Shown here piece by piece: positions 7,001 through 14,725 of a DNA stretch of 25,021 bases. A model generated the notes under the pieces. That model was not told where the DNA came from. It saw only the letters and a list, made by a program, of their open reading frames with translations, and ran no database searches. This DNA is from JACMMS01 sp043758775. Lineage in GTDB: Bacteria > Pseudomonadota > Gammaproteobacteria > Burkholderiales > Methylophilaceae. Positions within the stretch are counted from its first letter, which is position 1. Every line of letters begins with the position of its first letter. The DNA is taken from positions 1 through 25,021 of the forward strand of contig JAYVMU010000055.1 in assembly GCA_043758775.1 (NCBI GenBank), read 5' to 3'. The position numbers and the translations under genes are program-made.

Positions 7001-7567
7001 CAAGCGCGTAAGAATTATTTGGATAGCCAATCGCAGGATTTGATAGAGGCAAGTAATACGCTGGAAGATGCGATTCGCAAGATTGATAAAGAGACGCGCG
7101 GTAAACTGCAAGCCACATTCGACGAGGCTAATCGGCACTTTAGTGAATTATTTAAAACCTTGTTTAGCGGCGGGCAAGCTAAACTAGAATTGCTGGGTGA
7201 CGAGATTTTAGATACGGGCATGCAAGTATTTGCGCAGCCACCAGGCAAAAAGAACAGTACAATTCATTTATTGTCGGGTGGTGAAAAGGCATTGACTGCT
7301 TTGGCGTTAGTGTTTGCCTTGTTTAAGTTGAACCCTGCGCCATTTTGTTTAATGGATGAAGTCGATGCACCGCTGGATGATAGTAACACCGAACGTTTTT
7401 GTGAAATGGTGAAAAAAATGTCGGAAAAAACACAGTTTTTATTCATCAGTCATAATAAAATTACCATGGAAATGGCTCAGCAATTGATAGGGGTGACTAT
7501 GCAAGAGTCGGGCGTATCACGTATTGTTGAGGTGGATATGGATGCAGCTATGGAAATGGCTGCATAA
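4049..7567 (+). CDS. smc: Chromosome segregation ATPase SMC
   Basis: SMC dimers with ScpA/ScpB load on the chromosome and extrude loops to organise and separate replicated origins. The 1172-residue protein has the full layout. Walker A is GPNGCGKSN at 31–39 (Lys37). A long Gln/Glu-rich coiled coil follows from about 170, then a hinge at about 510–650 (GWGIALEAVLGAKLNALTEV begins it), and a returning coiled coil to about 1000. The ABC signature is LSGGEK at 1075–1080 and Walker B is FCLMDEVDAPLDD, with Asp1103 and Glu1104. The start is a TTG at 4049, which gives the canonical N-terminus MRLTHLKLAGFKSF; no ATG or GTG would preserve that motif, and the ribosome-binding site is weak. It heads a plus-strand run with zipA and ligA, an order I know from betaproteobacteria. 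Confidence 0.97.
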   Translation: MRLTHLKLAGFKSFVDATTLHIHGQRVGVVGPNGCGKSNVMESVRWVLGESSAKEMRGDSMDAVIFNGSGNRKAISRASVELIFDNSLGGAAGSWSQYAEISVKRVIEREKGSTYYINNTTVRRRDVADLFLGTGLGGRAYAIIGQNTINRIVEAKPEELRIFLEEAAGISKYKERRRETELRLRDTRENLTRVEDILRELTKQIVRLESQAVVTEQYHRLQSALKLTQGQFWLLKKRDGGMQWEKSQRQVSKLVNELEAQMAALRGSESALESKRQTHFAATESVNKAQGAYYEVNAEVSNLEQQVRYTTEARERVQVQLQQLVVLAEKNATQTQTLQQELEQLQLKQQAATHSEQQAQSQLLLVQQLLPQAEAEFQAATASHAKTQSVLLEVEQRIRLDTTNVSHLTQNIEDISQRLERFERELTGLQMPQADELASRQEAQHTTQSIIADLEKNIAGLREQEQSQQLAAKQTSEEQLLAQRQLNQLEAEIASLSKIQQSFESSAGGETKLKDWLKLNGLQNNQRLWQKISIKKGWGIALEAVLGAKLNALTEVNLADLGGRPPTALVVINTDAHGQVVPVSKSHSTLTSIFSVIEHIASESEGVMQHWLTGVYLLAEGDDALELTRQLNANEVLVNMQGDIYTQHSVAYHGAQSNLHGILERQNQLAELQTQIPVLQLAVTTSSHHANDAEHGLQALKVNQQELNNQLKSATQTLHQFSLDLQRIQQQQQHVLDRQCVLQIDKQSAEEKLQALRAQKQEKKMLLEGIAAHIEQLQIAKIETEHTKQQAEVKFNQARKAVQDSEKNYQEMVFDLKINNNNINEVNNRLQVINEEKQTLFIRTQEAETTLAVTKMETLKANLEQTLNAKQQHESALSAARNSLSEAEHDLQKHERLRMQNEQLLHPLRDKLEQSRLAEQQARLYFEQCQNELAANGFNEALLSENLSESAKVCDLERKAGALQSEITDLGAVNLAAIQELVTEQARKNYLDSQSQDLIEASNTLEDAIRKIDKETRGKLQATFDEANRHFSELFKTLFSGGQAKLELLGDEILDTGMQVFAQPPGKKNSTIHLLSGGEKALTALALVFALFKLNPAPFCLMDEVDAPLDDSNTERFCEMVKKMSEKTQFLFISHNKITMEMAQQLIGVTMQESGVSRIVEVDMDAAMEMAA

Positions 7568-7630
7568 CGTTATGTTTATTTGGTTGTTAGATTAGCAAGT
7601 TTAGATACAAAATATTTAGAGACAAAATTT

Positions 7631-9085
7631 ATGTCAGATTTACAAATCACATTAATAGCATTAGGCGCGGTCATCATATTATGTGTACTACTTTATAACT
7701 GGTGGCAAGAAAGAAAATTTAGACTGGATATGGCTTCTAGCTTTATAGAACCTAAACACGACGCACTAATCAATGATTTTGAAATTAATCCGGATGCTTT
7801 TGAAGAAAATGAGCTTATTCATAATTTGCATCCGCGTTTAGAACCTAATATTGACAGTTTGGATAGTCAGTTAAATCCACCGGACTTTAATGAGCTGGTG
7901 TTTGATGAAAACACTAACAAGGCTACGGCCAAGACATTCGATGCTAAGCTGGCCACTCCAACTGATACCGTAGCAGTTAAAGCAGGCAGCGTTCTTCCAG
8001 CAACAGAAGGCGTAGGCGGGATGACAGAATCGGATAGCTTGGATGAAACATTAAGCCAAGACTGGTCAGACTCTAAAGAGTTTATTGAACCTAATTTTAT
8101 TGAGTCTAGCTTTTTGGATAATAACTTAGAGCAAGTAGTTACCAAGCCAGTACCCGATGCAGTCAATGTTGCAAAAGTGCTGGAAATAGACGCTATGCAA
8201 CCTAAGAGTATTGTTTTACCTGTCGCCGTAGATATTAAAATCGATCTCGCAGCAGTTCTGTATTTAGAAAAGGATTTGGCAAAGGTAAAGCTTAATTATG
8301 CTTTAAATGATTTTGTAGATTTAGTGATGGAATTTGATAAGCCTGTTTATGCCTATGGCTTGAATGCTGATGGTACATGGGATTTAGTCAAGACAGATTT
8401 AGCTTTAAACAAATCATACAGCCAGCTTGTATGCAGTTTGCAATTGGTGGATCGTAGTGGTGCAGTTAATAGAACAACGCTTAATCGCTTTCAACATGCG
8501 GTTGAATTATTAGGGTTGGAGCTTGGTTCACAAGTGGAATGGTTAAGTGAGGATGAACCATTAAATTTTGCACAGCAATTGGATCAATTTTGTATAGATG
8601 TCGATAAAATTATTGGTTTTCACTTAGTACAGGGTGAGAGTGGGGCGTTTCACGGTACAAAATTGCGTGGATTGGCAGAGGCTAAAGGTTTCAGTTTAGG
8701 ATCGGATGGCGCTTTTCATTACAGAGAACCGCATAACTCGACAAATGGTCAGGTCATTGAAAATAATGTGCCATTATTTTCAATAGTTCATCAGAATAAT
8801 CAACAGTTTACTGTTGAAAGTTTGCGTAATATAGTAATTAAAGGTGTGACGTTTCAGATGGATATTCCTCGCGTTGAAAATTGCGCAGAAGTATTTAACC
8901 AGATGGTGGCTATTGCACAAAAAATGCAGCAAGGATTAGCTGCGCATTTGGTGGACGATCATCAGAAGCTGCTTACTGAACTACAAATTGCGAAAATTTG
9001 CCGGCAATTAGAGGCCATACATACGGAAATGCTGACTTATGGTATTGCACCAGGTAGTCCTACGGCATTGCGTCTTTTCTCTTAA
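7631..9085 (+). CDS. zipA: Cell division protein ZipA-like (FtsZ anchor)
   Basis: ZipA anchors FtsZ polymers to the inner membrane at the division site. From the ATG at 7631 the protein has 484 residues. The N-terminal membrane helix is ITLIALGAVIILCVLLYNWW (about 6–25), followed by a basic stop-transfer patch (QERKFR). A long acidic, low-complexity linker runs to about 200. The C-terminal ZipA domain (about 215–470) includes LNRFQHAVELLGLELGSQVEW and FHLVQGESGAFHGTKLRGLAEAKG segments, the latter with a glycine-rich turn. A TTG at 7580 would add 17 residues before the membrane helix. ZipA proteins normally begin with that helix, so I prefer 7631. The C-terminal domain is diverged and is recognised partly from its position between smc and ligA. 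Confidence 0.87.
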   Translation: MSDLQITLIALGAVIILCVLLYNWWQERKFRLDMASSFIEPKHDALINDFEINPDAFEENELIHNLHPRLEPNIDSLDSQLNPPDFNELVFDENTNKATAKTFDAKLATPTDTVAVKAGSVLPATEGVGGMTESDSLDETLSQDWSDSKEFIEPNFIESSFLDNNLEQVVTKPVPDAVNVAKVLEIDAMQPKSIVLPVAVDIKIDLAAVLYLEKDLAKVKLNYALNDFVDLVMEFDKPVYAYGLNADGTWDLVKTDLALNKSYSQLVCSLQLVDRSGAVNRTTLNRFQHAVELLGLELGSQVEWLSEDEPLNFAQQLDQFCIDVDKIIGFHLVQGESGAFHGTKLRGLAEAKGFSLGSDGAFHYREPHNSTNGQVIENNVPLFSIVHQNNQQFTVESLRNIVIKGVTFQMDIPRVENCAEVFNQMVAIAQKMQQGLAAHLVDDHQKLLTELQIAKICRQLEAIHTEMLTYGIAPGSPTALRLFS

Positions 9086-9103
9086 GCTTTTGTTCAAGTC
9101 ATT

Positions 9104-11230
9104 ATGGGGTTAGATGAGGTTGAAAAGAAAATTGATGATCTACGTGCCCTTATCAGGCAATATGATTATCAATATTATGTTTTAGATGCTCCCAGTATTT
9201 CTGATAGCGAATATGATGGTATTTTTCGAGAACTGTCTGCGCTAGAAAGCCAATTCCCCACACTTGTTACCGCAGACTCCCCAACTCAACGTGTCAGTGG
9301 GGCCGCATTAGAAGCCTTTGACAGCGTAACTCACCGCATGGCGATGTTGTCACTCAACAATGCGTTTGAAGAAAACGAATTGATTGCTTTTGATAAACGT
9401 ATACGTGACATATTGGGTATAGAGTTAATCGAATACGCAGTTGAGCCTAAGTTTGATGGCTTAGCGATTACGCTTACTTATGAAAACGGCATTTTCAGGC
9501 AAGGGGCTACACGTGGTGATGGCTATACAGGGGAAAATGTCACGCATAATCTGCGTACGATTAAAGCCATCCCCAGTAAATTAAATACTGACAAACCACC
9601 GAAACTGCTAGAGGTACGTGGCGAAGTGCTGATGTTTAAGACTGATTTTCAGCGATTAAATGAGGTGCAGGCGCAAAAAGGTGAGAAGCTCTTTGCTAAT
9701 CCACGCAATGCAGCAGCAGGCAGTTTGCGCCAACTCGACCCCAATATTACAGCCACACGTCCCTTGAGCTTTTTTGCTTATGGATTAGGTGCTAACGAGG
9801 GCGTTCCTGGCTTTAGCACACATAACGAAAGTATGGATTACCTGGAATCATTACGACTGCCCGTAAGCCATCAGCGTACAGTGGTGCAGGGCGTAAATGG
9901 CTTGCTCAATTACTATCAAGCGATAGGTGAAAAGCGTGATAGTTTGCCGTTTGATATTGATGGTGTTGTGTACAAAGTAAATAGCCTGCGCCAGCAAAAC
10001 GAGCTTGGTTTTGTATCGCGTGCGCCACGTTGGGCAATAGCACATAAATTTCCTGCTGAAGAAGCATTGACTATTGTTGAAGATATTACCGTACAAGTAG
10101 GGCGTACTGGCGCTATTACGCCAGTGGCAAGGCTGCAGCCAGTATTTGTCGGTGGTGTGACAGTCACTAATGCTACCTTGCATAACGAGGATGAAGTGCG
10201 GCGCAAAGACGTACATATTGGTGATACGGTTAGCGTGCGTAGAGCCGGTGATGTGATACCTGAAGTGGTAAGTGTAGTGCTTGAAAAGCGACCGTTGCAT
10301 GCACGAGCGTTTGTCATGCCGACTACTTGTCCAGAGTGTGGCTCGCATATCATCAAGTTGGAAGATGAAGCGGTTGCGCGTTGCACGGGCGGCTTGGTTT
10401 GTCCGGCACAACGTAAACAGGCGATTGTTCATTTTGCTTCGCGTCGGGCATTGGATATCGAAGGGTTAGGTGAGAAATTAGTCAATCAATTGGTGGACGC
10501 TGATCTAGTCCATACGCTGGCTGATATTTATCAATTGGATTTAACTACGCTGGCCAATTTGGAGCGCATGGCGGAGAAATCTGCAGACAACTTACTCACT
10601 GCATTAAGCATAAGCAAACAGACCACGTTAGCACGCTTTATTTACGGCCTAGGCATACGTAATGTAGGCGAAGCGACAGCAAAAGAACTCGCACGCCACT
10701 TTGGCAATCTTTCAGCTTTAATGGCGGCTGATGTTGCTGTTTTTCAGCAAGTCCCCGATATAGGGCCAATTGTTGCCGAATCATTAGTACAGTTTTTTAC
10801 CGAACCACATAACCAAGAAGTGATTGCTAAGTTGATTGAATTAGGCCTTACTTGGACTGATAGTGATGGCCAAAGCACGATGCAGAGTGTATTAGCAGGG
10901 AAAACCTTTGTTTTAACTGGCAGCTTACCCAATTTGTCACGTGATGCAGCTAAAGCTCTGATAGAAGCAGTTGGCGGTAAAGTCAGTGGCAGTGTGTCTA
11001 AAAAAACAGATTATGTTGTAGCTGGTGAAGAAGCTGGCTCAAAATTGGATAAAGCACAGAGTTTAGGCTTGTTGATTCTGGACGAGGCGGGCTTGCTGGC
11101 TTTGTTAGACGATAGTCAGAATACTGAAGTAAAAGCAAATACCTCGCAAAAATTAGCAACTAACTCGAATGATGTAGAATCCAAAGAGGCGGATTACAGC
11201 GTAAAAGCAAGACAGCAACATTTATTTTGA
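9104..11230 (+). CDS. ligA: NAD-dependent DNA ligase
   Basis: LigA seals nicks in duplex DNA during replication and repair using NAD+ to adenylate itself. All domains are present in the 708 residues. The Ia domain, which contacts NMN, holds YDYQYYVLDAPSISDSEYD at 20–38. The nucleotidyltransferase domain has the adenylated Lys116 in EPKFDG and the RGE motif at 172–174. An OB fold is at about 325–400. A four-cysteine zinc site comprises Cys409, Cys412, Cys427 and Cys433. Helix-hairpin-helix repeats run to about 580, and a BRCT domain lies at about 597–672. The last 35 residues (Asn/Ser/Lys-rich) extend past the usual end near 671. It begins 18 bases after zipA, probably in one operon. The ribosome-binding site of the ATG at 9104 is weak. 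Confidence 0.97.
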   Translation: MGLDEVEKKIDDLRALIRQYDYQYYVLDAPSISDSEYDGIFRELSALESQFPTLVTADSPTQRVSGAALEAFDSVTHRMAMLSLNNAFEENELIAFDKRIRDILGIELIEYAVEPKFDGLAITLTYENGIFRQGATRGDGYTGENVTHNLRTIKAIPSKLNTDKPPKLLEVRGEVLMFKTDFQRLNEVQAQKGEKLFANPRNAAAGSLRQLDPNITATRPLSFFAYGLGANEGVPGFSTHNESMDYLESLRLPVSHQRTVVQGVNGLLNYYQAIGEKRDSLPFDIDGVVYKVNSLRQQNELGFVSRAPRWAIAHKFPAEEALTIVEDITVQVGRTGAITPVARLQPVFVGGVTVTNATLHNEDEVRRKDVHIGDTVSVRRAGDVIPEVVSVVLEKRPLHARAFVMPTTCPECGSHIIKLEDEAVARCTGGLVCPAQRKQAIVHFASRRALDIEGLGEKLVNQLVDADLVHTLADIYQLDLTTLANLERMAEKSADNLLTALSISKQTTLARFIYGLGIRNVGEATAKELARHFGNLSALMAADVAVFQQVPDIGPIVAESLVQFFTEPHNQEVIAKLIELGLTWTDSDGQSTMQSVLAGKTFVLTGSLPNLSRDAAKALIEAVGGKVSGSVSKKTDYVVAGEEAGSKLDKAQSLGLLILDEAGLLALLDDSQNTEVKANTSQKLATNSNDVESKEADYSVKARQQHLF

Positions 11231-11255
11231 TCTTAATTAATCTATGAAGGCCAAC

Positions 11256-12179
11256 ATGAAACAACAAACTAAATTCACACAACCTCTAGTCACTTTATCT
11301 GTATTGTTGACGAGCATGCTGCTAATCAACAATGCTTATGCTGATTTGGCTGACGATGCCTATACGTGTAATAAAGCTGCACAAAAGGGCAACTTTGACC
11401 AAGCACTCACTCTTTCAGAGAAAATTCTTCAGCAAGATAATCATTATCGTGAAGGCTTACTTTGTAAGGGGCGCGCTCTTGGCGGCTTAGGAAAAACTGA
11501 TGAGGGTGTTGCAACAATAAAGTCTGCTGAAGAACTCTCGAAGTCGCCTTTTGAACATATGGTAGCGTTAACTTTGCTGGGCAACCTGCAGAAAAATGTA
11601 AAAAACTATTCAGAAGCTGCTGTCAGCTATAAACAAAGTCTGAATATTGCAGAATCCGACCATAATGAGCAATTCCAGCGTATTGATAACAACTTGCTCG
11701 GTGAAATTTACGTTGCAGATAATCATCCGCAAACAGGCTTGGATTATTACTTGGCAGGTAAAAAGTTTGTAGCGAATGATAATGAACGTGCAGATAGTTA
11801 TCAACGCATCGCCACCACTTACAGCCTACTGAAACAGAATGATTTAGCGATTGAGAATCAGGTTAGGGCGACGTTGATGCAAAAACGGTCAGGCACTTTA
11901 GACGACTATGCTAATACCAGCCTAGAGTTGGGGCGAATTTATACCGCAGCTGGTGAATATGCGAATGCGGAAAGAACCTTCAATAAGCTCATTCAATTTA
12001 GTCAAGAGAATGGCGGAGCCTATTACGAAGCAAAAGCTACTTTTTATGCAGGTTTGGCTAAATCAGCCAGCGGTGATCATACGGCAGCTAAAATCTTATT
12101 TGCTGATGCCAGCAAAATTGCTAAACAAGTCGGCGATGCTGAATTAAGCAAGGCGATTGACGATGCAAATGCTCAATGA
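11256..12179 (+). CDS. Exported TPR-repeat protein of unknown role
   Basis: The product has a Sec signal peptide: Lys-containing start, hydrophobic TLSVLLTSMLLINNA, and a likely cut after NNAYA before DLADD. The mature part of about 280 residues is built almost wholly of tetratricopeptide-type helical hairpins, for example AAQKGNFDQALTLSEKILQQ, NYSEAAVSYKQSLNIAE, YSLLKQNDLAIENQ and GEYANAERTFNKLI. Such repeats bind partner proteins in the periplasm. No catalytic motif or lipobox is visible. An ATG at 11244 would add four residues, but the ATG at 11256 has AAGG five bases upstream and is preferred. It starts 25 bp after ligA and may share its transcript; no terminator lies between them. Confidence 0.85.
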   Translation: MKQQTKFTQPLVTLSVLLTSMLLINNAYADLADDAYTCNKAAQKGNFDQALTLSEKILQQDNHYREGLLCKGRALGGLGKTDEGVATIKSAEELSKSPFEHMVALTLLGNLQKNVKNYSEAAVSYKQSLNIAESDHNEQFQRIDNNLLGEIYVADNHPQTGLDYYLAGKKFVANDNERADSYQRIATTYSLLKQNDLAIENQVRATLMQKRSGTLDDYANTSLELGRIYTAAGEYANAERTFNKLIQFSQENGGAYYEAKATFYAGLAKSASGDHTAAKILFADASKIAKQVGDAELSKAIDDANAQ

Positions 12180-12286
12180 CCTTATGTATAAATAACTTTA
12201 TTTTCGTAAACAAATTTTGTAAGGATATTAGCAAGATACGCGACTAAGTTTCAGGATTGTTTTATCACACATAAAGGTCGCTCAAT

Positions 12287-13333
12287 ATGCTTATTCTTAA
12301 AAAACCAGATATTCTCACTTCGGAAATTACATCACGTGATGTATTTGAGAATCGGCGTGAGTTTATTAAAATTGCTGGCGCTGGCTTAATTGCTGGATCT
12401 GCAGGATTGCTAAGCCTTAAAAGCCACGCGACAACACTGGCAAGCGGTAAAACAGAAGGGGCGGGTATGTTACTGGGGCGCGCAAATGCGCCTGCACCGC
12501 TTGCCAAATCATCGACTAATCAAGTACGTCAAAAAATCAATGGCTATGCCAGAACTGGTTACGGTGCTGGTGAAAAATTAACAAAATACGAAGATGTTAC
12601 CACTTATAACAACTATTATGAGTTTGGCACTGACAAAGCAGAACCTGCAATTAATTCAAAATTCTTTAAACCTAGCCCTTGGGTGGTGAGTATTGAGGGT
12701 GAAGTTAAGAAACCTAAAACTATCGGCATAGAAGAAATTCTGAAACTCGCACCTTTAGAAGAACGTATTTACCGTATGCGCTGTGTAGAAGCATGGTCTA
12801 TGGTGATACCGTGGGTAGGCTTGCCTTTAGCACAGCTTATCAAGTACGCCGAGCCAACAGGTAATGCAAAATATGTTGAGTTCATTTCTGCAAATGATGT
12901 GCGTACCATGCCTGGTGTCAATTTACCGATTTTAGACTGGCCCTATAACGAGGGCTTACGTATGGATGAAGCCATGAACCCGCTCGCTATTATGGCAGTA
13001 GGTTTGTATGGCGAAGTGTTGCCGAATCAGAATGGCGCGCCTATGCGTTTAATTGCGCCCTGGAAATATGGCTTTAAAGGCGCTAAATCCATTGTCAAAA
13101 TTCGCTTTACAGAAAAAATGCCCGTTACTTCCTGGATGAAAGCCGGGCCAAATGAATATGGCTTCTATGCCAATGTAAATCCAAAAGTTGATCATCCACG
13201 CTGGACACAGTCTTCAGAGAAGCGTATCGGTGCCGGGTTATTTGCTGGACGTATCAAAACACAAATGTTTAATGGATACACTGAGCAAGTAGGGCAGTTG
13301 TATGCGGGTATGGATTTGAAGAAATACTTCTAA
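12287..13333 (+). CDS. msrP: Protein-methionine-sulfoxide reductase, molybdenum catalytic subunit
   Basis: MsrP (formerly YedY) repairs oxidised methionines in periplasmic proteins, taking electrons from the membrane heme protein MsrQ. The 348-residue precursor has a Tat signal with a twin arginine at 23–24 (NRREFIKIAGAGLIAG), as expected for an enzyme exported folded with molybdopterin cofactor. The sulfite-oxidase-fold domain follows at about 90–330. Cys166 in YRMRCVEAWSMVIPWVG is the residue that ligates molybdenum in this family. The C-terminal segment has NEYGFYANVNPKVDHPRW and ends in DLKKYF. Length matches E. coli MsrP (about 334). A ribosome-binding site AAAGG lies nine bases before the ATG. 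msrQ follows after 42 bp, completing the two-gene system. Confidence 0.96.
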   Translation: MLILKKPDILTSEITSRDVFENRREFIKIAGAGLIAGSAGLLSLKSHATTLASGKTEGAGMLLGRANAPAPLAKSSTNQVRQKINGYARTGYGAGEKLTKYEDVTTYNNYYEFGTDKAEPAINSKFFKPSPWVVSIEGEVKKPKTIGIEEILKLAPLEERIYRMRCVEAWSMVIPWVGLPLAQLIKYAEPTGNAKYVEFISANDVRTMPGVNLPILDWPYNEGLRMDEAMNPLAIMAVGLYGEVLPNQNGAPMRLIAPWKYGFKGAKSIVKIRFTEKMPVTSWMKAGPNEYGFYANVNPKVDHPRWTQSSEKRIGAGLFAGRIKTQMFNGYTEQVGQLYAGMDLKKYF

Positions 13334-13375
13334 TATTTATATTAAAGTGATACTTTTAAAAATATATCTAATACC

Positions 13376-14026
13376 ATGAATAAAAAAACTATTTTAATTA
13401 TAAAGTCGCTGCTATTTATTTTAGCCTTGCTTCCTTTAGCGCGCTTAATCTGGTTAGGTGTTGTCGACCCACCGGGCAGCCCAATGTCAGCCAATCCAGT
13501 TGAGTTTGTAGAACGCTCAACAGGCACTTGGGCGTTAGCAATCTTGCTGATTAGCCTGAGCATGACACCAGTGAAGCTGATTACAGGGATGGTGTGGCAA
13601 ATACAATTGCGCCGCATGATGGGTCTTTTTATGTTTTTTTATGCTTGCTTACATTTCACAACCTATATATGGCTGGATCATTCATTTTATTGGCCAGATA
13701 TCGTTAAGGATATTATTAAGCATCCTTATGTGTTAGTTGGATTTACCGCTTTTATACTCACAATCCCACTGGCTGCTACCTCGAATAACCGCATGGTACG
13801 GAAGCTAAAAGCTAACTGGAAAAAATTACATACTTTAGTCTATGTGATTGCGATTTTAGGGGTTTTGCACTATTGGTGGCTAGTAAAAAAAGACCTCACC
13901 GAGCCAATTATTTACAGTATTGTTTTAGCGGTTTTGTTAGGTATTCGACTTTATTACAAAAGCAAAAAGGCATTACAAGCAACTAATGCCGCTAGACCAT
14001 TAAATCCACAGATGGTTGATGCTTAG
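13376..14026 (+). CDS. msrQ: Heme-binding membrane subunit of the MsrPQ system
   Basis: MsrQ is an inner-membrane b-type heme protein of the ferric-reductase-like family that passes electrons from the respiratory chain or flavin to MsrP. The 216 residues are close to the E. coli length of about 211. Hydrophobic segments are seen at about 6–28, 50–68, 82–100, 118–134, 152–170 and 176–192. Candidate heme-ligand histidines are His93 (FYACLHFTTY), His152 (KLHTLVY) and His165 (VLHYWW). The start is the ATG at 13376 with a weak ribosome-binding site, which suggests translation after msrP from a shared mRNA. Nothing looks damaged. Confidence 0.95.
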   Translation: MNKKTILIIKSLLFILALLPLARLIWLGVVDPPGSPMSANPVEFVERSTGTWALAILLISLSMTPVKLITGMVWQIQLRRMMGLFMFFYACLHFTTYIWLDHSFYWPDIVKDIIKHPYVLVGFTAFILTIPLAATSNNRMVRKLKANWKKLHTLVYVIAILGVLHYWWLVKKDLTEPIIYSIVLAVLLGIRLYYKSKKALQATNAARPLNPQMVDA

Positions 14027-14120
14027 TCAATAGATAAAAACTATTATTTCCGGTGTAAGGATTAGCGCGGTTAAGTCATCTGACAAAATCCTTGAAATTC
14101 TCAACCTAATCAATACATGG

Positions 14121-14570
14121 TTGCCTTCTTTGTTTCTACGTATTATTCTAGCTTGTGGGTTTGCTGAATCTGGTTTAGAAAAACTGCATGGCACCAATTG
14201 GTTTGCTGATGTTAGCTTTCCTTTTCCGTTCAATGTTTTACCACCAGAGTTTAGCTGGAAATTATCTATGGCATTTGAATTGGTTGACGGGTTAGCATTA
14301 TTACTAGGTTTTGCTACAAGATTCTTCACGATCTCACTGATGATACTTACTATTGTTGCAATATATGCCGTGCACTGGTCAGAACATTGGAGCACTCTTG
14401 CGGAGCTATTTAAAGGCTACCGTATTGTCGATGCTGATGGGGATGGCTTTGGCAACTACAAATTACCACTTATCTACCTTGTAATGTTTTTACCTTTGCT
14501 ATTTGGTGGTGCAGGTAAATTCAGCATAGACCATGTTCTTTGTAAGCTTTACAGTAATAAACAGCTTTAG
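14121..14570 (+). CDS. DoxX-family membrane protein with unclear start
   Basis: The protein has the four-helix DoxX pattern: SLFLRIILACGFAESGLEKLHG, then a segment around WKLSMAFELVDGLALLLGF, then FTISLMILTIVAIYAVHW, then LPLIYLVMFLPLLFGGAGKFS. The last two helices are separated by an acidic DADGDGFGNYK loop that resembles a calcium-binding loop. DoxX-like proteins are poorly understood; some act with oxidoreductases or in redox and sulfur metabolism, so the position behind msrPQ is suggestive only. The TTG at 14121 is the only ATG, GTG or TTG in frame after the TAG at 14031. The frame continues upstream with protein-like residues (ILEILNLINTWLPS) that family members usually include, so the true start may be a rare codon upstream, or the original start may have been lost. 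Confidence 0.7.
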   Translation: MPSLFLRIILACGFAESGLEKLHGTNWFADVSFPFPFNVLPPEFSWKLSMAFELVDGLALLLGFATRFFTISLMILTIVAIYAVHWSEHWSTLAELFKGYRIVDADGDGFGNYKLPLIYLVMFLPLLFGGAGKFSIDHVLCKLYSNKQL

Positions 14571-14595
14571 ATATATAGCTAACATGTAAACAAAG

Positions 14596-14634
14596 TTGTC
14601 TTTAGCGGACATCTAACATGTCGTAAAAAGACAA
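14596..14634. promoter_or_regulatory. 39-bp symmetric palindrome upstream of the sox genes
   Basis: TTGTCTTT (14596–14603) pairs perfectly with AAAGACAA (14627–14634), and inside it GACAT (14608–14612) pairs with ATGTC (14618–14622). The internal loops are of equal size (AGCG and GTAA) and the apex is CTAAC. No T-run follows on either strand, so it is more likely an operator or RNA leader structure than a simple terminator. ACATGT occurs at 14582–14587 and again in the right half at 14617–14622. Confidence 0.55.
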
Positions 14635-14725
14635 TAAATAGTCTTATGTAATACAGTTGCAGTCACCTAATCCGAGAAGAATACAAGCCATAACAAGAGC
14701 GGTTGTATTCATTTTTGGAGGCGGC

